Shown here: positions 43,149 through 54,805 of the stretch, piece after piece | How positions within the stretch are numbered: the first letter of the stretch is position 1 | Layout: each line of letters opens with the position of its first letter | DNA from: Hemileia vastatrix | Taxonomy: Eukaryota > Basidiomycota > Pucciniomycetes > Pucciniales > Zaghouaniaceae | Direction of reading: 5' to 3' | Assembly (NCBI GenBank): GCA_030280995.1 | Contig: JASXTE010000010.1 | Coordinates: forward strand, 26,351,823-26,415,822 | Length of the DNA stretch: 64,000 nucleotides | Notes under the pieces: generated by a model | The model's database searches: none | What the model was told of the DNA's origin: nothing | Seen by the model: the letters and a program-made list of their open reading frames with translations, nothing else | Program-made: the position numbers and the translations under genes

Positions 43149-43465
43149 AATTTCATGAAAAAGCCTATGAAAGGATGATGGAGATCAGGAATCAGTCAGT
43201 TAGATATTGGGATAAGAGGTTGGCTCACAGGCTGAGGAATCCTTTAAAGCTTGGATGGTTGGTATATGTGTATAATAGAAGTTTGGTGAGCCAGTGGGGC
43301 AAGATGTTCTCTGACAGGTGGAATGGTCCTTATAGAGTCAGATCTCAACTCTCAGGTTGATTATATAAATTAAATTAATTGGATCGGGCAGTCTTGAAGA
43401 AGAGAGTGGCTGCTGACTGGTTGAACAGGTTTTATCCCAGAGGCACAAGAAGAGAAGAAGACTAA
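43149..43465 (+). pseudogene. pol: A4 integrase C-terminus
   Basis: KAYERMMEIRNQSVRYWDKR to WNGPYRVRSQ matches A1, followed by a disrupted stretch near 43359-43385 and LKKRVAADWLNRFYPRG. Stop TAA at 43463. Confidence 0.8.
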
Positions 43466-44105
43466 CTCTGTAATGAGTATAAACTATAAATCATTCTTTT
43501 TATTGGGTTATTTTGTTGGTGATGCTGTGCATCTGTTGTGTTGGAACCATTTTTTAGATGCTACCCAGGTGGGGCATGTAGATTTTATTTTGGAAAGTGT
43601 GAGGGTAAATGATGGTCTGACTTCTCTGTATAAAAGTCACTCCAGATTTTCTGTTTCCAACCCCTTCTCTTAATTTAGTTGAACCCTAGAATTAGTCTTC
43701 TTTAACAGGTCTTTAGTCCTCAATAATTTTAAAATGGATTTCTGTGGTCTTCAGATGCTGGTCTTTTCCCTGTAGGTTTTTTTGCTGATTGGTTGAATTG
43801 TGAGGTGGGAGTTTTTAGTTATAAGGTACCCAGGTGGGGGGCATCTAAATTTTTCATTGAAAAGTGTGGGGGTAACTTATGGGCTGGAAGCTCTGTGTAA
43901 CATTTACCTCAGAATGTCTGTTTCAAATCCTTGAGATTATTTAGTTGAATCCTTGATCTCTTCTTTTATTCAGGTCTTTAGTCCTCTATGAATTTAAAAT
44001 GGGGTGGACTGGCTCCTTGGTTCTTGGTTCTTGGTTCCTTAATGGTAGTGGATCACTGGTGGTCTCCCATCATTATTACTTATTGGAAGGAGCCCACCCA
44101 GTGAT
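43465..44105 (+). other. A4 structured 3' region, upstream part
   Basis: Small hairpin ACTC-TGTAAT-GAGT-ATAAACT (43465-43485), weaker hairpins near 43714 and 43979, degraded long hairpins near 43609 and 43866, and a well-kept H4 at 44050-44105. Confidence 0.7.
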
Positions 44106-44239
44106 CTTTTCTTTGGACCTTGATTTGCTTCTGTGATCTGTTGTGATGGAATGGAATTTTAGTGGTCTTAGATTTTTTTCTTTTTTTTCTTTTATTTTGT
44201 TAGTGAGGGTTACTTCATATAAAAAAATTGTTGGGTGTA

Positions 44240-44309
44240 TCACATCAGGGTCACCTGGATGTGGGCAAGCATTGGTGGAAAATGGCTCATCAATTGGCTG
44301 GGAAATGCT
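44240..44309 (+). ncRNA. R1 module copy in A4
   Basis: Aligns with 8213-8282. P1 has TCACATC/GATGTGG, P2 GCATT/AATGC, P3 GGC/GCT(G-U), same loop. Confidence 0.58.
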
Positions 44310-44436
44310 ATAGTTCTTTTTCACTATTATTTATCTGTTTCTTTCTTTCTTTATTTTTATTTTTCATTTTCAGTATTATTTTTATTTTATTTCAGTCAAT
44401 AATTATTCAAATCTTTAAAATTTGTCAAAGGTGTAT

Positions 44437-44506
44437 CCACATCAAGGTGCACTTGGATGTGGGTAAGGTATCATGGGATCAGCTTGTCAATTGGCTGGGG
44501 GATACC
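44437..44506 (+). ncRNA. R2 module copy in A4
   Basis: P1 CCACATC/GATGTGG, P2 GGTATC/GATACC, P3 AGC/GCT; loop TTGTCAATTG has two changes. Confidence 0.58.
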
Positions 44507-44509
44507 AAT

Positions 44510-44884
44510 TGTAAATTTTACTTATTTTATTTTATTATTATTCATTTCTATTTATTTTCTCAGCTCTCATATTTTTTTGGGCATTTTAATTCTTTTCAAT
44601 TTTTTTAGAATGTTAGTAGTTATAGGTAGTAATTAGTGAAAAAATTAAAAAAAAATTTAAAAAAAATTGAATTTCTAATTATTAATTGTTTTCTTTATTT
44701 ATTAATTTATTTATTTTATTCTATTTTCTGTTTTCAATAATTTATTGTTGGGAAGAAGAAGCTTCTGGAGGTTGGCTAGGATTGTGTTGACATTTTTGTT
44801 TTTTTTAGGGTTAGTGAATGCACTGTGTTCTTTAAATTTCATTCTTCTGGAAAGATGGTATGGGTTGAAATGGTCTGGAACAAG
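44510..44884. other. AT-rich stretch with 3' end of antisense gene 2 region
   Basis: Mainly A/T runs; the last 130 bases align with the Ser/Lys/His-rich tail of antisense gene 2 in degenerate form. Nothing else seen. Confidence 0.5.
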
Positions 44885-47481
44885 TTACGAAGGTAGTTTG
44901 TGGGAGGAAGAAGAAGAGGCTGGAATAGAATTTTGGTAGGTGTGCTTTATGATTCTCAACATCTTCCAGGGGTTTTCCAGAAGTTGCTTTCTCAGGGTCT
45001 TTTCAAACTCATTCAATGTTCCATAAAGAGCCAAAGCATTTAGCATGTTCAAACACATGATGCTTAGGTTTTGTCTCATACCCTCACAATCCAAGTTTAA
45101 AGAAGTTTCAAGAGGTTGGCCAACTCCAATAGTAGTTTTAGGAGGAGGGGTGCCATCTAAACAAGAAGAATGTTTCTCAGAAATTGTTTTTTGTTGATGA
45201 AGATGGATGAAGTATTATGGTACTTACAGATGGGAAGTTGTTAAAAATTGTCAGTACAGTCTAGTATATAAGTATGATATAATAGTGTTATTTTATGGTC
45301 CTACTACTTATTAATAAATGATTTAGTGATTAAACCTCAGGGGAAGACTAATAGAATAGTTATACTCAAATTAAACTCACAATACTTGGATTTAAATGCG
45401 TGCTAGTGGTGGAAAATAGAAGAATAAAATATAGTTATAGCTTTTATAAAGATAATATCAATTTATAAGGGCTTTATAATATATTTCTGAATGTTAATAA
45501 TTGTAGTGTAATGTTTATTTGAAGTGTAGTAATTGAATGATTATAATAAACCGTCAAAATCCCTTCTTACTTATACCCAAATCCACTGGAGTGCACAGAC
45601 CTTCAATCCAGATGATGTCACTGCTATCCCCGGCAATTACAGCACTGTGAGGGCCCATCACCTCCCCATGGCGTCCACTTCAAGCAGTTTCAACACCCAG
45701 ACCTCCAGTAAGGACCCTCCATCACTATTAATAATAACACAGAGTCATACCATAAATAGAAATCCCAGATAAAAGCGGATACCATAAAGAAACAGGTAAA
45801 ATAAATGATCAAAAAGAGATTTAATGAAACTAAAAGCATATAAAGGAAACAAATAAAATTTCCAAGCCCCCAATAACATCCCCAAGCATCCACATTAACC
45901 CAAAAACATCTTTCCAACCCATAAATCCGTGAATAACCATCCAAGGAAGTAATTTTAGTTGTCCAAACTGGGTGTATGCGCCTGATATAGGTGTCTATGC
46001 TTCTGTAGGCGTTGTGAGTCCACTGATTTCGTCCATATGACCTAAAATAAGCAGAAAAACAAAGGTTATAGGCTATTAAGGGGCTAAAACCCACTTATAT
46101 ACCTAAATATACATAATATACTGCATATTTCACTGAATATGAGATTTATGTATACATATAAGCTTATGTATGTCAATAATTACTTCATATCACTTAAGAT
46201 AAGTATATTTTGACTCCATTAACACCTTAATAAGTATTATTAGGCCATGGATAAGCTATTTAAACTATTATAAATTATATAATAGAATAATAATTATATA
46301 TATATATAATAAAATAATATATATTATTATTTTAACCTTATTTTTAAGATATAAGCTTAATCTAGTTAAGGTTATCTTATTTTAAGCATAAGAAATACTC
46401 AGTCCTAAGGATATTTAGGCTGACAAAAATTGTAAGCCCTAGGATTTTGAACTTCTGAAGGAATGGAAAGATGTGTGGTTGGAGGATCAGCCAGAGATAA
46501 ATATGGGTTTCTTGATTTTTTTTAATTGGGTGCTGAGAAGGTGAACTGGTATGTATCTATTCCTGGGGCCTAGATAGAGAAAGAAAGTTGTTTTTGGTGT
46601 TTTTGTTGGAATAAATATCCTGCTCAGTTGGATTGGTTGCTGTTGCTGGATAGCCAATGTTGTTGTATTATGGGGCAGTTGAAGGTTATCTAGGGACTGA
46701 CTGATATCTTCTGGAAGAATTCCTTGAAGAAAATAAACTGTCAGAAGAATAGTTTGCAGGAAGAGGAGAGGTGTAGTTTCTTCTTCTGGATGGAGAAGGT
46801 GATTTGGGATCAGATCAGTTTTTGGAGCTCTTGTTTTTTCTTTAGGGGCTCTAGCAGGTCTTCTAGAAGTTTGGGAATTTTTGGCATTATTGGACCTTTA
46901 AATTTTTTTCTGTATTGCTCTGGGAGAACTAGGAGGTTGTTGCGTAAAGGTGATTTTGTTTTTTGGATGATTTTGGCTGTTTTCTGGTTGATTTTGGAAG
47001 TTTTGAGCCTTATTTTTGCTACCTAGCGGGGAAGGCAGGCTGCCTGGACATGGTCTAGGAGCCTAGGAGTTGATTTTGAAGCATTTGGAGCCGAAATTTA
47101 AGTGATAAATGCAGAATTTTGGGAAGATAAAGCTGGCCTTTTTGAGAGATTTCTTGGGACTGATAGCCTGAATCTTCTAGAAGGAGCTGAAGATAAAGAA
47201 GAAGAGGCTGGACCTAGCTCTGGGGATCTAGTAGAAAATCTGTAAATGTATTTGTGAGAATGTGAAGGTGGAGGAATATGGTAGTTGGCATCTTTATCAC
47301 ATCTTTGCTTTTTGGAGTTACAAGAGTCACAAGCCCTGTTGTATAGTTTGGCTTCTGGAGTTGGTAGAGTGAAATTCCAGGGTCTGCACATCTGAACGCA
47401 CTGTTCTCAAGCATAGTCCTTGGGAGAAGTGAAGCAAGGAAGAGTTGATGGGTCAAAAGCAGGGGATCTAAGTTTTTCCAT
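44885..47481 (-). pseudogene. A4 antisense gene 2, split by a solo LTR
   Basis: ATG at 47481 (MEKLRSPAFD). The first cluster Cys is TGA (DYA-stop-EQC), but the later Cys pairs are intact: CRP, ACDSCNSKKQRC. The middle region runs 46426-47390 with frame breaks. The B-type solo LTR lies at 45249-46425, just upstream of the splice donor. Intron 45157-45227 is 71 nt. The C-terminal exon ends near 44885 (MRQNLSIMCLNML, FEKTLRKQLL, KMLRIIKHTYQNS). Confidence 0.68.
45249..46425 (-). repeat. B-family solo LTR with target duplication
   Basis: TGTCAGTACAG...TTAGGCTGACA, 1,177 bp, flanked by AAAAT at 45244-45248 and 46426-46430. Orientation given as that of B; no internal sequence. Confidence 0.9.
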
Positions 47482-47591
47482 GATCTGTGGTGGAACTGGA
47501 ATAAAAAAGAAAGAGATAAGACAAAAAAAAATTTCTCAGTGATGGGTAGAAGATGAAGTGGATGTTGAATTTCAAAAAGTTGAATAGGGGT

Positions 47592-47960
47592 GTATATGCA
47601 GCAGTCCATCAAGACTTCAAACTGAGAATTGGTTATGCAGTTCACCAAGACTTTAAACTAAAGAATGGTTCTACAGTCCCCCAAGACTATAAACTGAGGA
47701 ATGGGTGTTTTTTTTGGTGTTGATTTTAAAGATTGGCAGAGGGTATCCACAGGGGGAGCCTCTGAATTTAGCAAAGGAAAGTTTGGGGGTAATTGATGGG
47801 CTGGAAGCTCTATACACAATTGCCCCAGAATGTTAGTTTGTTTTTCTGTGTCTAAAAGTGGTTGATCTCTCGTTCTGGGTCTATGATTTAGGTTTTTAGT
47901 CCCCCAAGACTATAAACTGAGGGGGGGTTTTTTTTGAGTCCCCCAAGACTTAAACTGAGG
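47592..47960 (+). repeat. Small-hairpin array of A4
   Basis: Copies near 47592, 47640, 47676, 47899 and 47936: AGTC-CATCAA-GACT, AGTC-CCCCAA-GACT and variants, followed by TAAACTGAG. Long hairpin GGGGTAATTG/CAATTGCCCC (G-U pair) at 47786-47826 within it. Confidence 0.8.
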
Positions 47961-48224
47961 GTTTTTTGGTGGCTACATCCTATAGATTGTAGGGTCATAT
48001 TTTCTTTTCTAAATCAAACTCAAGAACCAAGTGGAATTACAGAATGGTGTCAAAAAAGGTGGAAAAATGTTCTGAATTGGTTTTGAATGTTGGATGAGAT
48101 TCCTTCTCTTATCAATGTATTGTTGGTCCTTGGCAGGAGTTGCTTGGAAGTAAGAGAGGAGAGTTGTTTCTGTTGTTGGGTGCATTTTTGGAATCTGTTT
48201 TTGATAAGAGGTATAGGATTTGAG

Positions 48225-48657
48225 GGTGGTGTTTCAATGGTCTCTACATTTTAATCATCATCAATGTCTGGTGAGGAAGAGGCTGAAGAGAATGTTCAGT
48301 CTAGTTTTTTATGGAGTGAAGGAATCTTACCTTCTGGTGAATCAGGGTGATTAGAGGAAGAAGGGGCTGTTGGAGTCACAGGTTTTCTTCTGGATTGTTG
48401 AAGTTTTTTGATTATTTTTGGAATGATAATGGAGGTCCTGGATCTTCTAATGGAAGAGAATGGGCAGATTGGGTGGAGGAAGATGCTGAAAAGAAGGATA
48501 ATGGGCCAGGTCTGTGGCATTCTTTTCTGGAGTGGAAGGAATCACAAGAAGTCCTGTAGAGGTGAAGAGGTCCAGTCATTGCACAGATGAGGTTGTTGTC
48601 AATGCAGTACTGGCAGGGTTCCAGGTCAGAGGCAGGTCTGGAGAGTTGTTTGAACAT
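48225..48657 (-). pseudogene. A4 antisense gene 1, frameshifted
   Basis: Start at 48657 (MFKQLS). EPCQYCIDNNLIC gives C-x2-C-x6-C, then C-DSF-HSRKE-C: the fifth Cys is Phe and one residue is lost. A frameshift near 48500 moves the following RSRTSIIIPKIIKKL segment to another frame. Intron 48283-48330 (48 nt) is recognisable. Exon 2 stops early near 48250. Confidence 0.65.
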
Positions 48658-48704
48658 GGTTTTTAGTGGATGAATAATAGGGAAATTATTTATTGGAGGG
48701 AAGA

Positions 48705-49585
48705 TGTGGTCATCCAAAGCTAGGTAGGCCTCTGAAGTGTGTATTTGGGGTATTTGGTATGTATGGTATAGTTAGGGTTATGGTGTTTTTGTTGTTATTT
48801 TGTTAGATGTTAGATGATTAGTTTTGTTTTTTGAGGCTTAAGCTAGGGTCACATATTATTTCTCAGCTTAATGTCCCTTTTTTCTCTTCATTTTGGTATG
48901 TGTTGTGCGTGATTAGCTTGTTTTTAAGTGTAGTTACTGTTGTTTGTTGTCTTAGAGGGTGCTTAAGGGCTTAAAGGCGGCCACCCACCTGTGAATGTGG
49001 AAGCACCTAAAGGCACTTTTATACATTTAGGAAGGTGGGAAAGTCTGATTTGGATAGAAAATGGCCAAGGGTGGTCTGTGTGTGAGAAGAGGAGGTGAAA
49101 GTAGAAAGAAAAAGAAAGTTAAAAAGGGGGGATTTTAATATATCATCAACCATCTGGTATATCTGGACTCTCTGCGCTTCACTGTTTTTTTGTTCTTTGT
49201 GGCATCTTTTGGCTGGTTTTTAAAAAGGTTAGCTCTTACTTGACCTCAACTCTTGTCACTGTTTCTCTGGTATAGTCTTTCAAGATATAATAAGTATCTT
49301 GCTGTCTCTGGTGTAGCTTTGAAACCTACATCAAGTATCTTGATTTCTCTGGTGTGGAAATTGGTCTACATTTCAGTTCTTTGGTGTGGTAGTCTGTCTG
49401 GGGACTAGTTCCTTGACTGATCAGGAAGTCAAGTGTGTTAGAAAGGGGTTTTAGAAATCAAGAATCAAATTAATTTAGCAGGTAAATCTCACTTTATTTT
49501 TCTAAATGGAAAGGGGATTTTCTCTCTGGTTTTTCTCCAAATCCCTTGGTCAAGGCCTATAAATAGCACTATAGGATTATCTATA
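48705..49585 (+). repeat. A4 3' LTR (881 bp)
   Basis: TGTGGTCATCC...GGATTATCTATA, shorter and more diverged than other A LTRs. Preceded by the purine tract GGAGGGAAGA. Confidence 0.8.
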
Positions 49586-50430
49586 CCAGCTAGATCTATT
49601 CTCAGTCACTCCCACTCTGAAGCTCTCTATCTAATACTATCCTTACTGTAGCAATAAAATAATTCTACAGTGCTAGTTCTGGTATTCACAGCCATTATGT
49701 ACAATAAAATTATATATATCTACGTTTCTTTTATCTCTATATATTTAGTTAATAATTTCTAGAATATAAATACTCTCTCTATTTTCCTATTTGTTAATCA
49801 AATCATCAATCTTCTCCTTTTTTTATTTGTAAGAGTGAGTTCTCTTTTATATACCCAATATGTATAGCACCCTTCTCATATTCTTACCTTCCCTATTGGT
49901 TGTCCTACACAAGTTTAGTTCTAATACAAGCATATCAAACAGTAACTAAGTATCTCAATAATCTAAGTACAATCATTAGCATAATTCTGGTTCTTAATTA
50001 TTGAACATGGCTTATTTACCTGCTCACTAATTGTTTTTCCTTCTAGAGCTACCTGTTCCTACTGATTCCATTAGCAATGAATGTATGTAGCTTACATTTA
50101 AGAGGAGTTGCATCTGAATAATTCTGAAACTCATACCCTTGCTTGACACTGCCTCTTAAATCCATACTATGTCTATAGTGCTAGTCATGGCTTCCACAAG
50201 TGCATATCATACTTTTTCCTTATAGTCTGGTATGCACTCTCCTTTAACTTTTACTCACTACAGCTTGTATATATATACTGCCCCTAAAAAATTCCACATG
50301 GAGGGTCTACCTTTTCTGCGCTTTTGACAACCCCTTTGTTGTGCTTCTGTAACCTTCTTTCATAGTAACCCAATTGTTTTACTTGATTCAAACTGAGACT
50401 TTTTCTGCATTACTGCAAGATGTGTACCAC
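49586..50430. other. Non-coding stretch left of element D
   Basis: No frame, LTR ends or hairpin family that I recognise. Removing D joins it to the F gene region at 59669, so it may be the upstream region of F. ACCAC at 50426-50430 is the left target duplication. Confidence 0.45.
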
Positions 50431-51632
50431 TGTCATCCAGGCTATCTCAGGAGTCCAGTAATTTATACAATAAATTACTGTAATCATATAGAGGAATAAC
50501 TTTATGTAATTACAAAAAATTATTTAAATAAAATTATAAATATTTTATGAATAAATAAAATAATTATTTTACTTAATTTTATTATTAAATAAATTTTATT
50601 ACATAAACAAATATAATATTCTATAATATCATGGCTTAATTTGTATGTATAAATAAATTATTTAAAATTATATTACAAGTGTAAATTTAACTTACACTGT
50701 AATAACATTTTAATAATAACATTTATATAAACTAAGTAAAACTCATCATATAATAATAGCCATAAATAATTGGCGCTCCCTTGACCCTAAATTGTATCAC
50801 TAAAATTACTAACTTTATTAAAAATTCTTATTTAATATGATTAGATTTAATTTCTCATGTTAAATAAGTTCTTTATTAAATAAATTAATTGCTTAAATTA
50901 ATTTAATCATTAATTTACTTGAAATAGTTAGAATAATTAAATTACCTTTATTTATACTGAGTGAAGATTATTTAAAACCGTAAAATTAATTCCTTTTATT
51001 TTAATTATACTTTTTTAGTTATTTTTATTCCCTCTTTAGAATTCTTTCTCATAATTCTCATATTCCATGTTCATGTAGTTATTTTCTATATTTGTTTTAT
51101 TCTTTTTTAGAATTTCTGATGGGAAAAGGTACTTGTTTAATCACGGGTTTATTTTTTATTGCTTTTAATTAATTTCTTTTAATTATTTCTTTCACTTTAC
51201 CTTTTTGTAAATTACATTTAGAACTCTCTAGAAGGTCCTTCTTGCCTATATAATGGCTTTAGAAACCTTTCTGGTAGATCACTTACTATACACTCACTTA
51301 ACATATTTAAAATATATCTCTTTTATTTATTATTTTTATTAGTTCAAAATATCTAATTTAAATATTACATAAATAACTATAGGTTGCTTTAAGATTTATA
51401 ATACTATCATTGAACTGTTGCACATTGAACAATACTATCAATTATAATATTTTACAATTTAAATAAATTCTTACAATTTTGTCAATTCTCAAAAAAAAGT
51501 CTTGTCGTCTTATTTTCCTAAACTACAAATATTTTATTTTTATTACACATAAGTATACTATATTATAGTTTCCCTTTCCTCCTATCCATTTTCCCTCTTC
51601 TTTCCTTCATTCTTCTAGACATCCAGCCGATA
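50431..51632 (+). repeat. D 5' LTR (1,202 bp)
   Basis: TGTCATCCAGGC...CATCCAGCCGATA. The end is fixed by the matching end of the 3' LTR next to ACCAC, and by the alignment of what follows with the B leader. Ends in ATA rather than ACA. TATATAATGG promoter-like box near 51247. Confidence 0.85.
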
Positions 51633-52305
51633 ATTGAGGACTTTTCCGAACGATGACGACAAAAACTTGCGACAAACGACAAAGCGCAAGGACCACCCAA
51701 GCCAAAAGTAAACTTTTGCTGCGACCATGTTTCGAACTTGGGTTCGATAGTTTAGGTTTATATTAAATTAAATTATATATTATTTTGAAGTGATTTTACA
51801 ATCACTATAGTAAGTTCACCTTTGCACCTCTCACTCATAGTACTATATTTTTACGGCAATAACAGTGTTTGTGGCTTAATTTCTGACACACTGAGTGTAA
51901 GTTTTCTTTATATTAAATTTTTTTTTCCTAGTTGACCATAATAGAGTAAATTCTTAGTCCTAGAAGACAATTAATATTCAATAAATTATTAAATTAATTT
52001 TATTATTATTTTTTGTATATTGGTTGACCATAATAGTACTCAGTATTTAGTCCCAACTTTACCATTATATTAATTTTGGTATTAATTATTTTGGTTGACT
52101 TCTTAAACCTTATTGGTTAGTCCCATTTTAATTATTGTTAATTCTTAATAAAAATTGTAATTTCATTTATTTGTATTACATTTTATTTTATAATTAATTC
52201 ATTTTTAATAATAAAATATTTTTTTAAATCCAATTGATTATATTTTATTTTGAATTAACAATTTGAATCATTAATTAATTTTGATTCTCCTTTTCACAGT
52301 TTTAA
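51633..52305 (+). other. D 5' leader
   Basis: 673 bp. Begins ATTGAGGACTTTTCC (likely primer site, aligned with B), then mostly AT-rich. TTTTCACAG just before the gag ATG looks like a 3' splice site, so a leader intron is possible. Confidence 0.55.
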
Positions 52306-54796
52306 ATGTCCAGTAGTTTGGCTAAAAGCATGGATAACTTACATGTGGATGAGACTGAAGTGGATGTTGACACTGAATATGTAGGTTCTCCCAAAGTAAC
52401 TTACAAAAATAATTCAGCTGATAAAAAACCTTCAGGAAGTAGAAATTTCAGGAGAAGTGACAAACCCCTCTCACCTAACAACTCTGAAGGAATTAAAACC
52501 TTAGGTACATCAGGACAATCCACTCAGAGGTATAAAAATAAAAAAGATTCCTCTAGCACAGCAGGTAAACAATCTGTCAAGCCATATAAAGGAACTGAGA
52601 GCAGAAAGCATGAAGTACAAGGCAAAGGTAGACACACTCTGGCAGCAGATGCAGGAGCTTTTAAATCCCAAACAGGGTCAACCTCCTCATTTCCCAGCTT
52701 CCCAGCCTCCGCCTCAACCTCAGGCCATTCAGGCATCCAGCTCCATCAACCAAAATCAAGGCATTCTGCAAGTGGGACAATGGAAATGGGATTACTTGAT
52801 GACCCACTACCAACAGAATTTACAACAACCAGCTCAACACCCTGGCCCATCCAGGACACCAAACTACAACCCATCTCACAGCACCATCCTTATCAGGGGG
52901 CAGAAGAAAGAAGGCACAGGGGAAGTTTCCTCCCTTGCCATGGTAAGTAATTTGTTTGATAAGCACGTTGGTATATATAATAACAAATCTTCTTCAGGTA
53001 ATAATGTGGTCCCTGAAAGAACAGTTAAACCCTTGAAGAAAAAACTTCCTTTAATAAGTAGCCCCATTGATGTAATTAGCAAATTATCATTTGACGAACC
53101 TTTACATTTGACTTCTACTTCTTTAATTAACCCTTCTCTTGCAATCAAGAATGATTCTGTTTCCCCTGAAGTTTACACTTTACTTGAGAAAACTTCTGAA
53201 GAAATATTGAAAGATACCCTTGATTTTAATGTTGTGAAAGATAAACATTTGAGAGATTTATTAATACATTAGAGTGATAGATTAAATAATTTGCATTTAC
53301 ATTGCAAAGTGAGTTCTTCTGTCCAAGACACTACTTATTTCAAATTGAAAGACACATTAAATAATTTCCTGGCTCAACAAAAGTCTATTAAAGTTGACCA
53401 CAAATCACTTTCAGATAAATATAATCACCTACGCAAAACTGTTGATAATCTAAAAGATGAAAATAATGCTTTAAAGAATGACAATATGCTTTTGCACAGT
53501 GACTTAAGAAAATTGAAAATTGATTCTCATAATTTAAGTAATAAATGCTATGTAGATGAGGACAGAAATGTTTTATCAATTTCTAGAATTAATGATCAAC
53601 TATCTTACATTCCTGATTTGAGAAATAAATTATCTGAACTTGAGAAACTAGTTTCTGCATTACAAACTGTCCAGGCTACTCATTATCATGAATTAAAAAA
53701 TATTGCTCATACTGCTGTTAATCATAATAATAAACAGCCTGAACAGAGTAGCTCTTCTCTCCCTTGTAATGTACCAATATTACCAGCTGAAATTCATTTT
53801 GAAAAATCTATTTCATCAAACAGAAAAAAATTTAATACTCACCATGAGCCAGCTGCCTCTGTGAATAATGAAATATCTGAACACCTTTCAATGCTTCAAG
53901 AACTGATAACCTTGAATAATTCAAACCATAGGATGGAGCATTCCAATAGCCAGAAAAATTGGCCTAAGTTGGATCAATATCCTACCTTTGATGGTGATTC
54001 TTCATCTGATTGGCAACACTTTATACAAAGGATTGATAATTTAAAGAGATCTTATAAACTACCTGATGAGTAAATTGTTTCTAAGCTAATTTCTTTATTT
54101 TCCAATGTAGCCTTGTTTTGGTATGAATATGATTTATTAGATAATAACCATTATACATGGAGTGAGTGGAAATCCTTGATTGAGAATCAATTTGGTGGCT
54201 CAAAATTTAGGTTGGCTCAGAAAAGACTGTATGAGAGTACTAGATATTTATCCTCCTCTGTTGAAAAACCCATTGTTTTTCTGATGAAAGTAACAAAGAT
54301 CCTGAGAGCAATTGATCCAAAGATGGATTATGATATTTGGAGAGATAAAATCTTGTATAAATTGCCAAATTCTCTTAGAGATTTAATTGTAGCTAGAACT
54401 GAGCATGTGAGGGAACATTCTTCTTTCATTAAAATTTGTAATGAGGCTCTACTCAACCATAGATATGAACCTAAAAATTATTTTAGTAAACCTTATAATG
54501 ATCAGAATAAACCCTCTACCAAGCCCCCAGAAAAATCTGGTAGACTCTCTGCCCCAGTTGCACCTAAAAAATATGCAACAACTACTTGTTATAAATGTAA
54601 CAAACCATGGCAAAAGGTTCATGTTTGTGACAAGAAAATTAATCTTGTTGAACACAATGAGGACACTGATGAGGTTGAAATGAATGTAAATGATTCTTCT
54701 AGTGACTGTGAGAGTAATATCTCCTATGACAATGAATCAAGTAAAGATGTTTTAATGTTGGAACAGGATGTCCATTATTTAGATAATATATCTTAA
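52306..54796 (+). pseudogene. gag: D gag, broken
   Basis: ATG at 52306 (MSSSLAKSMD). Two overlapping open frames occur at 52610-52950. The WKWDY segment in the second matches WKWDW of B. A 55-nt intron-like segment (52943-52997) follows. Coiled-coil-like sequence covers 53290-53700. The capsid region is at 53940-54220 (HFIQRIDNLKRSYKLPDE, QFGGSKFRLAQ). The zinc knuckle CYKCNKPWQKVHVC is near 54590. Stops at 53270, 54071 and 54794; the second replaces Glu of B. Confidence 0.78.
52943..52997 (+). other. Intron-like segment in D gag
   Basis: GTAAGT...TTCTTCAG, 55 nt, at the position of the B gag intron. Removal joins the frame from 52306 to NNVVPERT, whereas the WKWD frame reads through it unspliced, so one of the two has drifted. 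Confidence 0.45.
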
Positions 54797-54805
54797 GAAT
54801 GTGTA

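Larger units (their letters stand above)
43149..49585 (+). mobile_element. A4: 3' half of an A element
   Basis: Integrase tail, structured 3' region, antisense genes 2 and 1, purine tract and LTR, in the same order as A1. The 5' part is missing. A B-type solo LTR (45249-46425) lies inside antisense gene 2. Confidence 0.85.

Noticed and set aside
49586..50430. Host gene or promoter
   Set aside because: No supporting frame or motif; better left unassigned.
51633..51800. tRNA gene in the D leader (TTCGAACTTGGGTTCGA)
   Set aside because: T-arm-like bases only; no acceptor stem, anticodon arm or box A that I can place.
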